From Candidatus Limnocylindrales bacterium (GTDB lineage: Bacteria > Desulfobacterota > Binatia > UBA1149 > CAITLU01), in assembly GCA_035626395.1 (NCBI GenBank), contig DASPNR010000042.1:186001-250000 (forward strand): 64,000 nucleotides of DNA, read 5' to 3'. This document shows positions 7,431 to 15,259 of the stretch, piece by piece. The position numbers and the translations under genes are program-made. The notes under the pieces were generated by a model. That model worked only from the letters and a program-made list of their open reading frames with translations, was not told the origin of the DNA and made no database searches. The stretch's first letter is position 1. Every line of letters begins with the position of its first letter.

Positions 7431-10259
7431 ATGACGATGAAGACTGCAACCAATCGCTTGCGCCGGATGCGAGCAGCCGCCATCGCGGCGGCGGCCACGG
7501 CGGTGATGGGCGCGGCCACGCCGGCTCAGGCCGTGCTGACGGAAGCGCAGATCTCCTGCCGCGACGCCGCCTCGCGCATCGCGCGCGGCGCCATGACCAC
7601 CGCGCTCCAGATTCGGGTCAACTGCGTGCGCCGCACCGCGTTCGGCTCGTTCGATCCATCGATTAACTGCCTCGAGGATCCCGAGGAGCTCGGCGGTCCC
7701 GGCACCGGCGACCTCAATGCCGATCGCCGCCTGCAGCTGTTGGCGTTCACCGGAGAGCGTGCCGGCGACGTGCTGATGCGAAGCTGTCTCGACGAGAACC
7801 GGCCCGAGAGCAATGTCCTTCCGAGCGACATCGACATCGACGACGCGTGCTCTCCGGCCTCCGAGGACTGGACCGACGTCGGCCAGTGCCTGGTCGACAT
7901 TGGCATGCAGGCTGCAAAGATCTACATGGAAGCGCTGAACCTGCCGGGGCCCGGTCCGCTGCCGCCCTCGGCGCTGGCGTGCATGGACGCCATCAACGCC
8001 CAGGCGCGGCGCACCCTCGCCGCGCAGGCGCGCTTCCGCGCACTGTGCTTCAAGGAGGATGACCGACGCGGCGGCGGCGTGCTCGATTGCGGCGCCACGA
8101 TCATGCCTCCGGGGACGGTGGAGACGACGCTGCTCGAAAAGATCGACAAGCGCGTGGGCGAGGTCTACCCGAAGCTGGCGCGTGACATCGAGCAGTACTG
8201 CGACGTGCCGCTGTCGACGACGGGCTATGACGTGATCACGCCCGACGTCACCGGCGGCCGCTTCGAAGGGCGCATCACCGTCTGGGACATCCAGGAGCAC
8301 CTCAACGATCGGCTGGCGGAGACGGTCCACGCCATCACCTTCGGCGATACGGGCGTCGAATCGCTGTTTCTCGGATCGCAGACCGGGGGCTTCTGCGGAG
8401 ACGGCAGCCAGCAGGCCGGCGAGCAGTGCGACGACGGCAACAATTTCTCGTGTGACGGCTGCGATCGCGATTGCACGATTCCCGCGTGCGGCAACGGGGC
8501 CATCTGCGATGACGAGGAGTGCGACGACGGCAACAACTCGAGCGGCGACGGCTGCACCGCCGGCTGCATCTCGGAGATCTGCGGCAACGGCATCCTCAAT
8601 CCCGGCTGGGCAGAGGAATGCGACGATTCCGGCTTTTCGTCCACCTGCGACGACGACTGCACGTTCGCGGTGTGCGGCGATGCCGTCGTCAACGATCCTG
8701 CCGGCGAGAGCTGCGACGAGGGGACCGGACTTCCCGACAACCAGCCGCTGAACACGCCGGCCTGCGACTCGGACTGCTCGGCGCCCGCCTGCCCCGACGG
8801 CCATACCAATCCATTCAATACGACCGCCCCCGCGACCGGCAGCGGCGAGGAATGCGACGACGGCGGCGATTCGGTCAGCTGCGACGGCAACTGCACCGCC
8901 GCTTCCTGCGGTGACGGCTACAGGAACGCCGTGCGCGGCGAGCAGTGCGACGACGGCAACGTCTCGGACGCCGACGACTGCCCGAGCAGCTCGACGGTGC
9001 CCGGCTCCTTCTGCAGCACTGCGTTCTGCGGCGACGGCTTCCGATGCACGGGCGGCGGCTGCAGCAGCCCCGAGGCCTGCGACGACGGTGACGGCACCCT
9101 CGGCTCGGCCGAGTCCGCTTCGTGCGACCACGACTGCACGGCCGTGTCGTGCGGCGACAGCAACGTCAACGTCAGCGCGGGCGAGCAGTGCGATGCGGGC
9201 GGCTCCAACGGCAACCTCCGTCCATGCACCGCAGGCTGCCAGAACGCGACGTGCGGCGACGGCCTCGCGTGCTCGCATGCAACGTGCACCACCGGCGCTG
9301 GCGGCACGCCCGAAGGCTGCGACGACGCCAACGGCAACAACAACGACCCGTGCCGGAACGACTGCGAGATCGCTACCTGCGGCGACAGCGTGCTGTGCAA
9401 CGACCCCTCCTGCACCAGCGGCCCGGGCGGCGGCAGCGAGCAGTGCGATACCGGTGGACAATCGGCGACCTGCGACGCCGACTGCAGCACCGCCGGCTGC
9501 GGCGACTCCCAGCACAATCCGGCGGCGGGCGAGCAGTGCGATACCGGCGGCGCCTCCGCCACGTGCGACCCGAACTGCACGCTGCCGCTGTGCAACGACG
9601 GCACGGTCAACATTCCGGCCGGCGAGCAATGCGACACCGGCGGCCAGTCGGCGACCTGCGACGGCGATTGCACGAGCGTCTCCTGCGGCGACGGCACGGC
9701 CAACGCCGCGGCCGGCGAGCAGTGCGACACCGGCGGCCAGTCGGCGACCTGCGACGGCGATTGCACCAGCGTCTCCTGCGGCGACGGCACGACCAATGCC
9801 GCGGCCGGTGAGCAGTGCGACGACGCCGGCGAGTCGGCGACCTGCGACGGCGATTGCACCAGCGTCTCCTGCGGCGACGGCACGGCCAATGCCACGGCCG
9901 GCGAGCAGTGCGACGACGCCGGCGAGTCGGAGACCTGCGACGGCGACTGCACCAGCGTCTCCTGCGGCGACGGTACGACCAACGCCGCGGCGGGCGAGCA
10001 GTGCGACGACGCCGGCGAGTCGGCGACCTGCGACGGCGATTGTACGAACGTCTCTTGCGGCGACGGCACGGCCAATGCCTCGGCCGGCGAGCAGTGCGAC
10101 GACGCCGGCGAGTCGGCGACCTGCGACGGCGACTGCACCAGCGTCTCCTGCGGCGACGGCACGACCAATGCCGCGGCCGGCGAGCAGTGCGACGACGGCG
10201 CGAGCAATGGTGCGGGCTCCGGATTCTGCCTGAGCGATTGTTCCGGCATCGAGCCGTAG
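7431..10259 (+). CDS. Large secreted Cys-rich protein, tandem paralogue of the preceding gene
   Basis: Exported protein of 942 aa. ATG 7431 follows TAAGGGGGAC; an in-frame ATG at 7437 is possible. The signal peptide ends at TPAQA. The N-terminal domain (to about residue 320) matches the upstream paralogue (ISCRDAASRIARGAMT, DPEELGGPGTGD, YDVITPDVTGGRFEGRITVWDI). About 20 Cys-rich repeats follow. The last six full repeats are 31-residue units nearly identical at DNA level (9618-10175), a sign of recent expansion. The protein ends a few residues after the last repeat (SDCSGIEP) without membrane anchor or sorting signal. Its start codon lies 7 bp after the paralogue's stop, so both are probably one transcript. 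Function unknown; probably an extracellular structural or adhesive protein. Confidence 0.9.
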   Translation: MTMKTATNRLRRMRAAAIAAAATAVMGAATPAQAVLTEAQISCRDAASRIARGAMTTALQIRVNCVRRTAFGSFDPSINCLEDPEELGGPGTGDLNADRRLQLLAFTGERAGDVLMRSCLDENRPESNVLPSDIDIDDACSPASEDWTDVGQCLVDIGMQAAKIYMEALNLPGPGPLPPSALACMDAINAQARRTLAAQARFRALCFKEDDRRGGGVLDCGATIMPPGTVETTLLEKIDKRVGEVYPKLARDIEQYCDVPLSTTGYDVITPDVTGGRFEGRITVWDIQEHLNDRLAETVHAITFGDTGVESLFLGSQTGGFCGDGSQQAGEQCDDGNNFSCDGCDRDCTIPACGNGAICDDEECDDGNNSSGDGCTAGCISEICGNGILNPGWAEECDDSGFSSTCDDDCTFAVCGDAVVNDPAGESCDEGTGLPDNQPLNTPACDSDCSAPACPDGHTNPFNTTAPATGSGEECDDGGDSVSCDGNCTAASCGDGYRNAVRGEQCDDGNVSDADDCPSSSTVPGSFCSTAFCGDGFRCTGGGCSSPEACDDGDGTLGSAESASCDHDCTAVSCGDSNVNVSAGEQCDAGGSNGNLRPCTAGCQNATCGDGLACSHATCTTGAGGTPEGCDDANGNNNDPCRNDCEIATCGDSVLCNDPSCTSGPGGGSEQCDTGGQSATCDADCSTAGCGDSQHNPAAGEQCDTGGASATCDPNCTLPLCNDGTVNIPAGEQCDTGGQSATCDGDCTSVSCGDGTANAAAGEQCDTGGQSATCDGDCTSVSCGDGTTNAAAGEQCDDAGESATCDGDCTSVSCGDGTANATAGEQCDDAGESETCDGDCTSVSCGDGTTNAAAGEQCDDAGESATCDGDCTNVSCGDGTANASAGEQCDDAGESATCDGDCTSVSCGDGTTNAAAGEQCDDGASNGAGSGFCLSDCSGIEP
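9618..10175 (+). repeat. Six 93-bp tandem repeats inside a Cys-rich gene, with a 186-bp higher-order period
   Basis: Units begin at 9618, 9711, 9804, 9897, 9990 and 10083, and a seventh degenerate unit starts at 10176. Each encodes AGEQCD(T/D)...CDGDCTSVSCGDG plus T(A/T)NA. The residue after GDGT alternates A,T,A,T,A,T across the six units, so the array grew by duplicating two units at a time. The period is a multiple of 3 and keeps the frame. It is a likely length-variable site among strains. Confidence 0.93.
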
Positions 10260-10335
10260 GAGGAACCGTTATCGGAGTGGAGACCGCGGCGGGTGTCGCC
10301 GCTCGACGTGGATCAGCGGCGGAAACGGACGCGGA

Positions 10336-10743
10336 TCAGCGGCCGAAGCGGATGACACCGCCGCGACGCGGCGGCGGTGCTTCGGTGGCGCCGATGCTGC
10401 TCCCGGACCAGGCGCCGAGGCCGTCGCCGCGGTAGACACCGAGGCCGTGATCGCGGCCGCCTTCGATGCTTCCGCCGCGCATGGAGCCGAGGCCGCCGCC
10501 ATCAGAGCCGAAGCGGCGCGTGCCGGTTCCCTGGCCGAGCCGTCCGAGGCCGTCGGAGTGCGCGCCCAGGCTGCGGCCGCTGCGAGTGCCCAGACGGCGA
10601 GTGCCGCCGTCATCGAAGCGTTCATCGCTCTGCGCCAAGCTGCCGAACCGCACGGAGTCGTGGTGGGTGGGGCTGTCATGGGCGGCGGCCTGCGTGCAGG
10701 CCAGCAACAGAACGGATGCGGTCATGGCCAGAGCGGTTCTCAT
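10336..10743 (-). CDS. Small Gly/Arg-rich exported lipoprotein, unknown function
   Basis: 135-aa ORF with a typical lipoprotein signal (MRTALAMTASVLLLACTQA; lipobox LLAC, lipidated Cys16). The mature part is rich in Gly, Arg, Ser and Asp, has low complexity (GSDGGGLGSMRGGS, SIGATEAPPPRRGG) and no recognisable domain. The signal peptide is the main support for the gene being real; no strong Shine-Dalgarno precedes the ATG. It is convergent with the Cys-rich gene and divergent from the PI-PLC-like gene. It may be an envelope protein. I would not rule out a chance ORF. Confidence 0.6.
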   Translation of the reverse strand: MRTALAMTASVLLLACTQAAAHDSPTHHDSVRFGSLAQSDERFDDGGTRRLGTRSGRSLGAHSDGLGRLGQGTGTRRFGSDGGGLGSMRGGSIEGGRDHGLGVYRGDGLGAWSGSSIGATEAPPPRRGGVIRFGR

Positions 10744-10892
10744 GCAGGAAGCTTAGTCCCGTCTGCTGGCGTCGGCCACCGTCGACGCCCAGCCCGGGCC
10801 TCTTCATCCCTGGCACGGGCCCCGGCCGCGTGCGATAAACGCCCGCGTCGAAAGCCCGGCGCGCTTCACGGGGCCTCGGCTGGGGGAATCTC

Positions 10893-12518
10893 ATGCGTTT
10901 CATGCTCGTTCGTCAGGCGCTCGTCGCCGCAATCCTGCTCGGCGTCGTGGCGCCGGCATCGGCCCAGCTTCAGGATGCCGGTCAGCAGAAGTGCCTGCTC
11001 GCGACCTCGTCGGCCGCTTCCAAGCTGGCCAAAACCAGTGCGAAAGAATTCGCGAGGTGCCTGAAGAGCGCAGCGTCCGGCACACTCGCCGGCTGTTCCG
11101 CCGAGGACTGCGTGGCCTCGGATGCCGGCGGCAAGGTCGATGACGCGCTGACGAAGCTGCGCGAGGCAGCCGCCGACTCATGCCGGGTGGCGCCCGACTT
11201 TGGCCACCGCCATCCCTCCTTCGTCGGCAGCGTCGTCGTGCGCGAGACAATCGGCCTTCTCGACGACGTGCTCGGCCCCGACCTGGATGCCGCGACCGTA
11301 CCAAAGAGCGAGGATGCGCGGGCGGCCGCCTGCCAGGGCAAGGCCGTCAAGGCGGTCACCAAGCTCGGGCTTTCGATGAGCGCCCTCTACGATGCGTGCC
11401 GCAAGGCCGCGGTGAAGACGGCGACCTCGGCGGACGATCTGGCCGGATGCCTCGCGGCCATCGACGCCGATGCGCAGGGCAAGGTGGACTCGGCATTGCA
11501 GTCGCTGGCCGGCGCCGTCGCCGGCACCTGCGAAGGCGTGGACCTGGCGACGGTCTTCGCAGGCTCGTGCGCCGCTGCGCCCGATCTTGCCGCGTGCGTC
11601 GAGGAGCGAGCGCGCTGCCGCGCATGCCGCCGCGCGCGCGGCAGCGACGGCCTCGACGTGGATTGCGAGATCTTCGACAACGGTGCGGCCGACGGCACCT
11701 GCAGCGGCCAGACCGGCCGGTGCAACGGCCGTGCGGCGCTATGCGAACGCGCCTTCGATGCCGTCGCCTACGCCACCACGCACAATGCGTATTCGAACGC
11801 CGAAGAAAGCTGGACCGCGCCCAACCAGCGCTACGGCCTGACGCGCCAGCTCTCGGAAGGCGTGCGCTCGATGATGCTCGACACCTACGAGTTCGAGGGC
11901 GGCCTCTACTTCTGCCACGGCTCGTGCACGATCGGCACGGGCGACAACATCGGTCGCTCCTCGATGGTGCAGGGGCTGGTCGAGCTGCGGCAGTACCTGG
12001 AGGCGCACGCAGGAGCGGTGCTCAGCATCATCTTCGAAAGCTACATCAGCGAAGCGCAGACGCAGCAGGCGTTCACGGACGCGGGGCTGATGCCGTATCT
12101 GCATGCGCAGCCGGTGGGGCAGCCGTGGCCGTCGCTGCAGCAGCTGGTCGATGCCGGCACGCGCCTGATCGTCTTCACGGACGATTCGGCGGCGTCGGCG
12201 CCCTGGCATCACTACGTTTGGGATTTTGCGTGGGAGACGCCGTACTCGTTCCAGAGCGCCGACGACTTCGTGTGCTCGATCAACCGCGGCGACTACGACA
12301 ACAGCCTCTACATCCTCAACCATTTTCTGACCGATCCGGTCGGGTCGCCGCAGCTGGCCAACAAGGTCAACAAGAACCCGCTATTCATCGACCGCGCCCT
12401 GCAGTGCCAGAGCGAGAGCGGGAGGCTGCCCAACTTCGTCACCGTCGACTTCTACGACATCGGGCACGTCTTCGACGTCGTCGGTGCGCTCAACGGCTTC
12501 GGCCGGTGCACGCCCTAG
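10893..12518 (+). CDS. Secreted PI-PLC X-domain-like phosphodiesterase with Cys-rich helical N-terminus
   Basis: 541-aa exported protein. ATG 10893 follows GGGGGAA, and the signal peptide ends at PASAQ. Residues about 30-215 contain two copies of a Cys-bearing helical module (ARCLKSAASGTLAGC...GKVDDALTKLREAAADSC and AACQGKAV...LAGCLAAIDADAQGKVDSAL). The C-terminal 250 residues resemble PLC-like phosphodiesterases: a THN motif with putative catalytic His297 (YATTHNAYS), RSMMLDTYEF, and second His342 (FCHGSC). Such enzymes cleave phosphodiester head groups with a pair of histidines. The N-terminal modules recall those of other secreted proteins in this window, suggesting a common export or surface type. 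Substrate unknown. Confidence 0.82.
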   Translation: MRFMLVRQALVAAILLGVVAPASAQLQDAGQQKCLLATSSAASKLAKTSAKEFARCLKSAASGTLAGCSAEDCVASDAGGKVDDALTKLREAAADSCRVAPDFGHRHPSFVGSVVVRETIGLLDDVLGPDLDAATVPKSEDARAAACQGKAVKAVTKLGLSMSALYDACRKAAVKTATSADDLAGCLAAIDADAQGKVDSALQSLAGAVAGTCEGVDLATVFAGSCAAAPDLAACVEERARCRACRRARGSDGLDVDCEIFDNGAADGTCSGQTGRCNGRAALCERAFDAVAYATTHNAYSNAEESWTAPNQRYGLTRQLSEGVRSMMLDTYEFEGGLYFCHGSCTIGTGDNIGRSSMVQGLVELRQYLEAHAGAVLSIIFESYISEAQTQQAFTDAGLMPYLHAQPVGQPWPSLQQLVDAGTRLIVFTDDSAASAPWHHYVWDFAWETPYSFQSADDFVCSINRGDYDNSLYILNHFLTDPVGSPQLANKVNKNPLFIDRALQCQSESGRLPNFVTVDFYDIGHVFDVVGALNGFGRCTP

Positions 12519-12522
12519 GCGC

Positions 12523-13566
12523 TCACCATTTGGCGTAGTGGCGCTCCATGTAGCCGTACAGGCTTTCGATGGTGAGCGACTCGCCGCCGGCGGTGGTCAT
12601 GGTGCCCGTGTAGCGTCCGAAGAGCTGCTGGAAGTTGGTCGCGACGACGAGCGCGTTCACGCGCTCGCTGTGGCGGCCTTCGGGCACGAACGTCAGGTCG
12701 ATGCCGCGGCCGCGCACGCGCCAGGGTTCGGTCAGATCGCGGCGGTCATAGTCGAACGCGACGGTGCCGACCGGATGCAGCACGCCGTCGATCCAGAAGC
12801 AGCTTTCGGTGTGGCTGGTCTCGTTGACGCCGCACGAAAGGTTCATGCCTACCACGCGGCCGTCGGCCAGGCGGCCTGCCAGGCAGGCCCAGTTCCAGAA
12901 AGTCTCGCGGCGCATGTAGCCGGCGCTCCAGTCGTTGTGTCCGAGCATGCCGAGCTCGGCCAGATCGAACCGGCGGCCTTCCCAGACCGCGGTGCCGCGC
13001 ACGGAGGCTCCGGCGGTTTTGCGCGCGTAGACCCAGCCGGTCGCGCCGGCGGGCGTGCAGATCCACATCGGCTGCAAGCGCGGGCTTTGCTCGTCGAACA
13101 GGGCGTCGATCTCGACGCCGCCGGCAAGCTTCACCCACAGGTGCCGCTGCTGCGGATGGTGCGTGGCCGTCATCGCGAAGTGGTTGCCACCGCTGCGGAA
13201 GGTCGTGCTCCCATCCTCGGGACGCTGATCGAAGCGGCAGCACACGCCCAGCGGCGACCTGAAGCTGAACTCGGAAAATCGGCGGGTGGCGGGCTCATAG
13301 AAATACACGAACGCGGTCGCGACGTACTTGATGTCGGCGATGGCGCAGCCGAACAGCAGTGCGGGCGACAGCCCACCGAGAAACTGGAACTGGTTGAAGC
13401 CGAAATGGCGGGCTACCGCTCCGCGTGGCCGATCATGGGGGCTGAGCAGCGCGAAGTCCCGGTAGTTGACCTCCAGCACCGGCTCGGTGAACACGCCGAA
13501 ACGTGCGTCGCCGCGCCCGTCGATGAGACAACTCGAAGCCCCCGCGGCAGCTGTGGTTGCTGGCAT
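12523..13566 (-). CDS. DUF2804 family protein
   Basis: About 347 aa, cytosolic, no signal peptide. I recognise the DUF2804 pattern: DGRGDARFGVFTEPVLEVNYRDF near the N-terminus, then a lipocalin-like beta-rich body with HFGFNQFQFLGG, WICTPAGATGWVYARK, GMLGHNDWSAGYMRRETFWNWA and GMNLSCGVNETSHTESCFWIDG. The family has no proven biochemical function. I take ATG 13566; the frame extends to TTG 13620, but the added residues look non-coding. It is convergent with the PI-PLC-like gene, with 4 bp between the stops. A link to lipid or terpenoid binding, suggested by its fold in other annotations, remains unproven. Confidence 0.82.
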   Translation of the reverse strand: MPATTAAAGASSCLIDGRGDARFGVFTEPVLEVNYRDFALLSPHDRPRGAVARHFGFNQFQFLGGLSPALLFGCAIADIKYVATAFVYFYEPATRRFSEFSFRSPLGVCCRFDQRPEDGSTTFRSGGNHFAMTATHHPQQRHLWVKLAGGVEIDALFDEQSPRLQPMWICTPAGATGWVYARKTAGASVRGTAVWEGRRFDLAELGMLGHNDWSAGYMRRETFWNWACLAGRLADGRVVGMNLSCGVNETSHTESCFWIDGVLHPVGTVAFDYDRRDLTEPWRVRGRGIDLTFVPEGRHSERVNALVVATNFQQLFGRYTGTMTTAGGESLTIESLYGYMERHYAKW

Positions 13567-13760
13567 GCGCGCACCGATACCCGGCGCGCGGGGATTGGCC
13601 AAGCGCAGACGCGCCGGCAACGCGGACGTTGCGCACGGCGAAGGTGCCGCGGTATTCGGCGGCGGCGGCAGTGCCCGGTCGTCGGCGGGCGCGGCAGCCG
13701 GACAACGGAGACGAGAAGGGGCGAGACGGCTGCTGTGCCTGGCAGCGGCCCAAACACGAA

Positions 13761-13788
13761 CGCCGCGGTCGCTCTAGCGACCGCGGCG
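13761..13788. terminator. Perfect 12-bp stem-loop, probable terminator
   Basis: CGCCGCGGTCGC (13761-13772) and GCGACCGCGGCG (13777-13788) form a perfect stem with loop TCTA. Read on the minus strand it lies about 50 bp after the stop of the WXXGXW lipoprotein gene and is followed by TTCGTGTTTG, which suits a weak intrinsic terminator for that gene. Confidence 0.6.
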
Positions 13789-13841
13789 TCTTCGGTTGCG
13801 ACGGTCGCGATGCCGCGGCCGTCTCTGGTCATTCACGGATG

Positions 13842-14114
13842 CTACGGCGTCCAGTAGCCCGCCGACCATTCCCAATCGCTGCCATTCCACTCCCAGTGTC
13901 CTTCGACCCAGCGGTAGGTCGAGGACGGAGGAGCGGTACGAACTTCCGTGCGCGGCTCGGGCATGGGCGGCCGTTGCACCACGATGTCGTGCTGGACCAC
14001 GGGCATTCGGCTCGTTGTCGTGACGACTTCCCGTTCTCTCTTCACGACGCAGCCGGTGCCAAGAAGAGGAGTCGTTGCCAGGAGCATCGTAATAAGGGGA
14101 AGAGGCTTCACCAT
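13842..14114 (-). CDS. Lipoprotein with YxWxxGxW repeats
   Basis: 90-aa lipoprotein. The signal MVKPLPLITMLLATTPLLGTGC places the lipidated Cys at residue 22. The mature protein has a Val/Thr/Arg-rich, probably disordered middle and ends in two aromatic repeats, YRWVEGHWEW and DWEWSAGYW, the hallmark of the YXWGXW/BcpO-type repeat lipoproteins. These are common in the envelope of Proteobacteria and Myxococcota but have no assigned function. It is transcribed alone, with a strong hairpin about 50 bp downstream. Signal and repeat together make the gene call firm. Confidence 0.8.
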   Translation of the reverse strand: MVKPLPLITMLLATTPLLGTGCVVKREREVVTTTSRMPVVQHDIVVQRPPMPEPRTEVRTAPPSSTYRWVEGHWEWNGSDWEWSAGYWTP

Positions 14115-14334
14115 GATCTCACCATCCTCGTTCGCGGCGCGCCGTGGTCGGGTATGCTCGCGAACTCTTCAGCATCTGCATGGTTACCACGCGGCCTCTC
14201 GAGCAGATAGACGAGTGGACGTGCGCGCCGCGGTAATTGTTCGCGCGCGGCCACGGAAGGGGGCTGCGGATCTGCAATTGTGCGCGAGTGCGTGCGCGCG
14301 AGATTTGTTGCGCGCAACGCGGTGGGTCTGTTCG

Positions 14335-15114
14335 TCAGAGAGACGGTCGCTCGAACTTCATCAGGAAACGATCCGGCATGTCCTTAGACGAGCACGCATC
14401 GGAGGTACGTGCATCCTTGCTGTTCGCCAGCGCGTCGCTCTGCTCGAGGAAGCGGAAACCGGCAGCCTCGACTTCCGCGCGCAGCGCATCGGCGTGTGAT
14501 CGGCACGCGGCCGCGGCCTTGGCGGCATCGCTTCCCTTGGCCGCGCGCGCGTCGGCGACGATGTAGAGCCCGCCCGGCGCCAAGGCGTCGAACACGACCC
14601 GATGCACCGCCGCGCGATCGATGCCCTTGATGACCATCTTGTGATGCACCCCGATGCTGAACACCGCTTGCAGCCCCTTGGCGTAGTAGGGCAGGGCCTG
14701 GGTGACCGCGTTGTCGAGCTCGGCCAGATCGGCGGTGTCGGGGCTTTCCAGCCTCTTCTTCCAGGCCTGCGTCTGCTCGGGCGACAGGAGGGAGGGGTCG
14801 TTGTTCGCGAAGATCTTCCCGTACGGGATGACGCTCCCCATCAGGACCTCGGTGACGTAGCCGTCGCCGGCGTGGAGGTCGGCGATGTGCATGCCCTGGC
14901 GCAGGCCCGCGAACTGCGCGATCGCCTGCGGCCTTTCCTGCGCGTCGCGTGCGCGGTCCTGCTCACTGCGCTCGGCCGGCCGCATGGCTGCGACCATGCC
15001 GGCCTGGCGCGCCGCTTCGTCGGCGATACCGGCCGACGGCGCAGCGGATGCGGTGAACGCGACGAGCAGCCACAGGAGCCTGCGTGGGGTGGAGCCGAGG
15101 AGTCGGATCAGCAT
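14335..15114 (-). CDS. Exported SAM-dependent methyltransferase-like protein (COG4798 type)
   Basis: 259 aa from ATG 15114, preceded by GAGG six bases upstream; an in-frame extension to 15153 lacks support. The N-terminus is a signal peptide (LLWLLVAFTASAAPSAGIADE), so the protein acts in the periplasm or is anchored there. The body fits COG4798 predicted methyltransferases: RDAQERPQAIAQFAGLRQGMHIADLHAGDGYVTEVL corresponds to a Rossmann motif I, and later VVFDALAPGGLYIVADARA to motif IV/post-IV. Several such exported homologues are known, but no substrate, and whether SAM is available outside the cytosol is doubtful. The gene may be catalytically retired. It is divergent from the AhpD-like selenoprotein gene, with 145 bp between the two starts. 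Confidence 0.8.
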   Translation of the reverse strand: MLIRLLGSTPRRLLWLLVAFTASAAPSAGIADEAARQAGMVAAMRPAERSEQDRARDAQERPQAIAQFAGLRQGMHIADLHAGDGYVTEVLMGSVIPYGKIFANNDPSLLSPEQTQAWKKRLESPDTADLAELDNAVTQALPYYAKGLQAVFSIGVHHKMVIKGIDRAAVHRVVFDALAPGGLYIVADARAAKGSDAAKAAAACRSHADALRAEVEAAGFRFLEQSDALANSKDARTSDACSSKDMPDRFLMKFERPSL

Positions 15115-15259
15115 GAAGACCTCGGCGGCCAATGTAGCCGAACGGCGCGCCACCCGAAGCGGTGCTGCAGCGAGCCTTTACGTCGGCGGCGCCGGGGCGT
15201 ATTCCGAAAGTACGCAGGGCGGGTGCCGGGCCGCCGCTGCCATCGTCACGGAGGCAACC

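Noticed and set aside
5093-7519. 808-aa antisense ORF in the Cys-rich gene
   Set aside because: Low-complexity Ala/Val/Gly translation of the opposite strand of the repeats.
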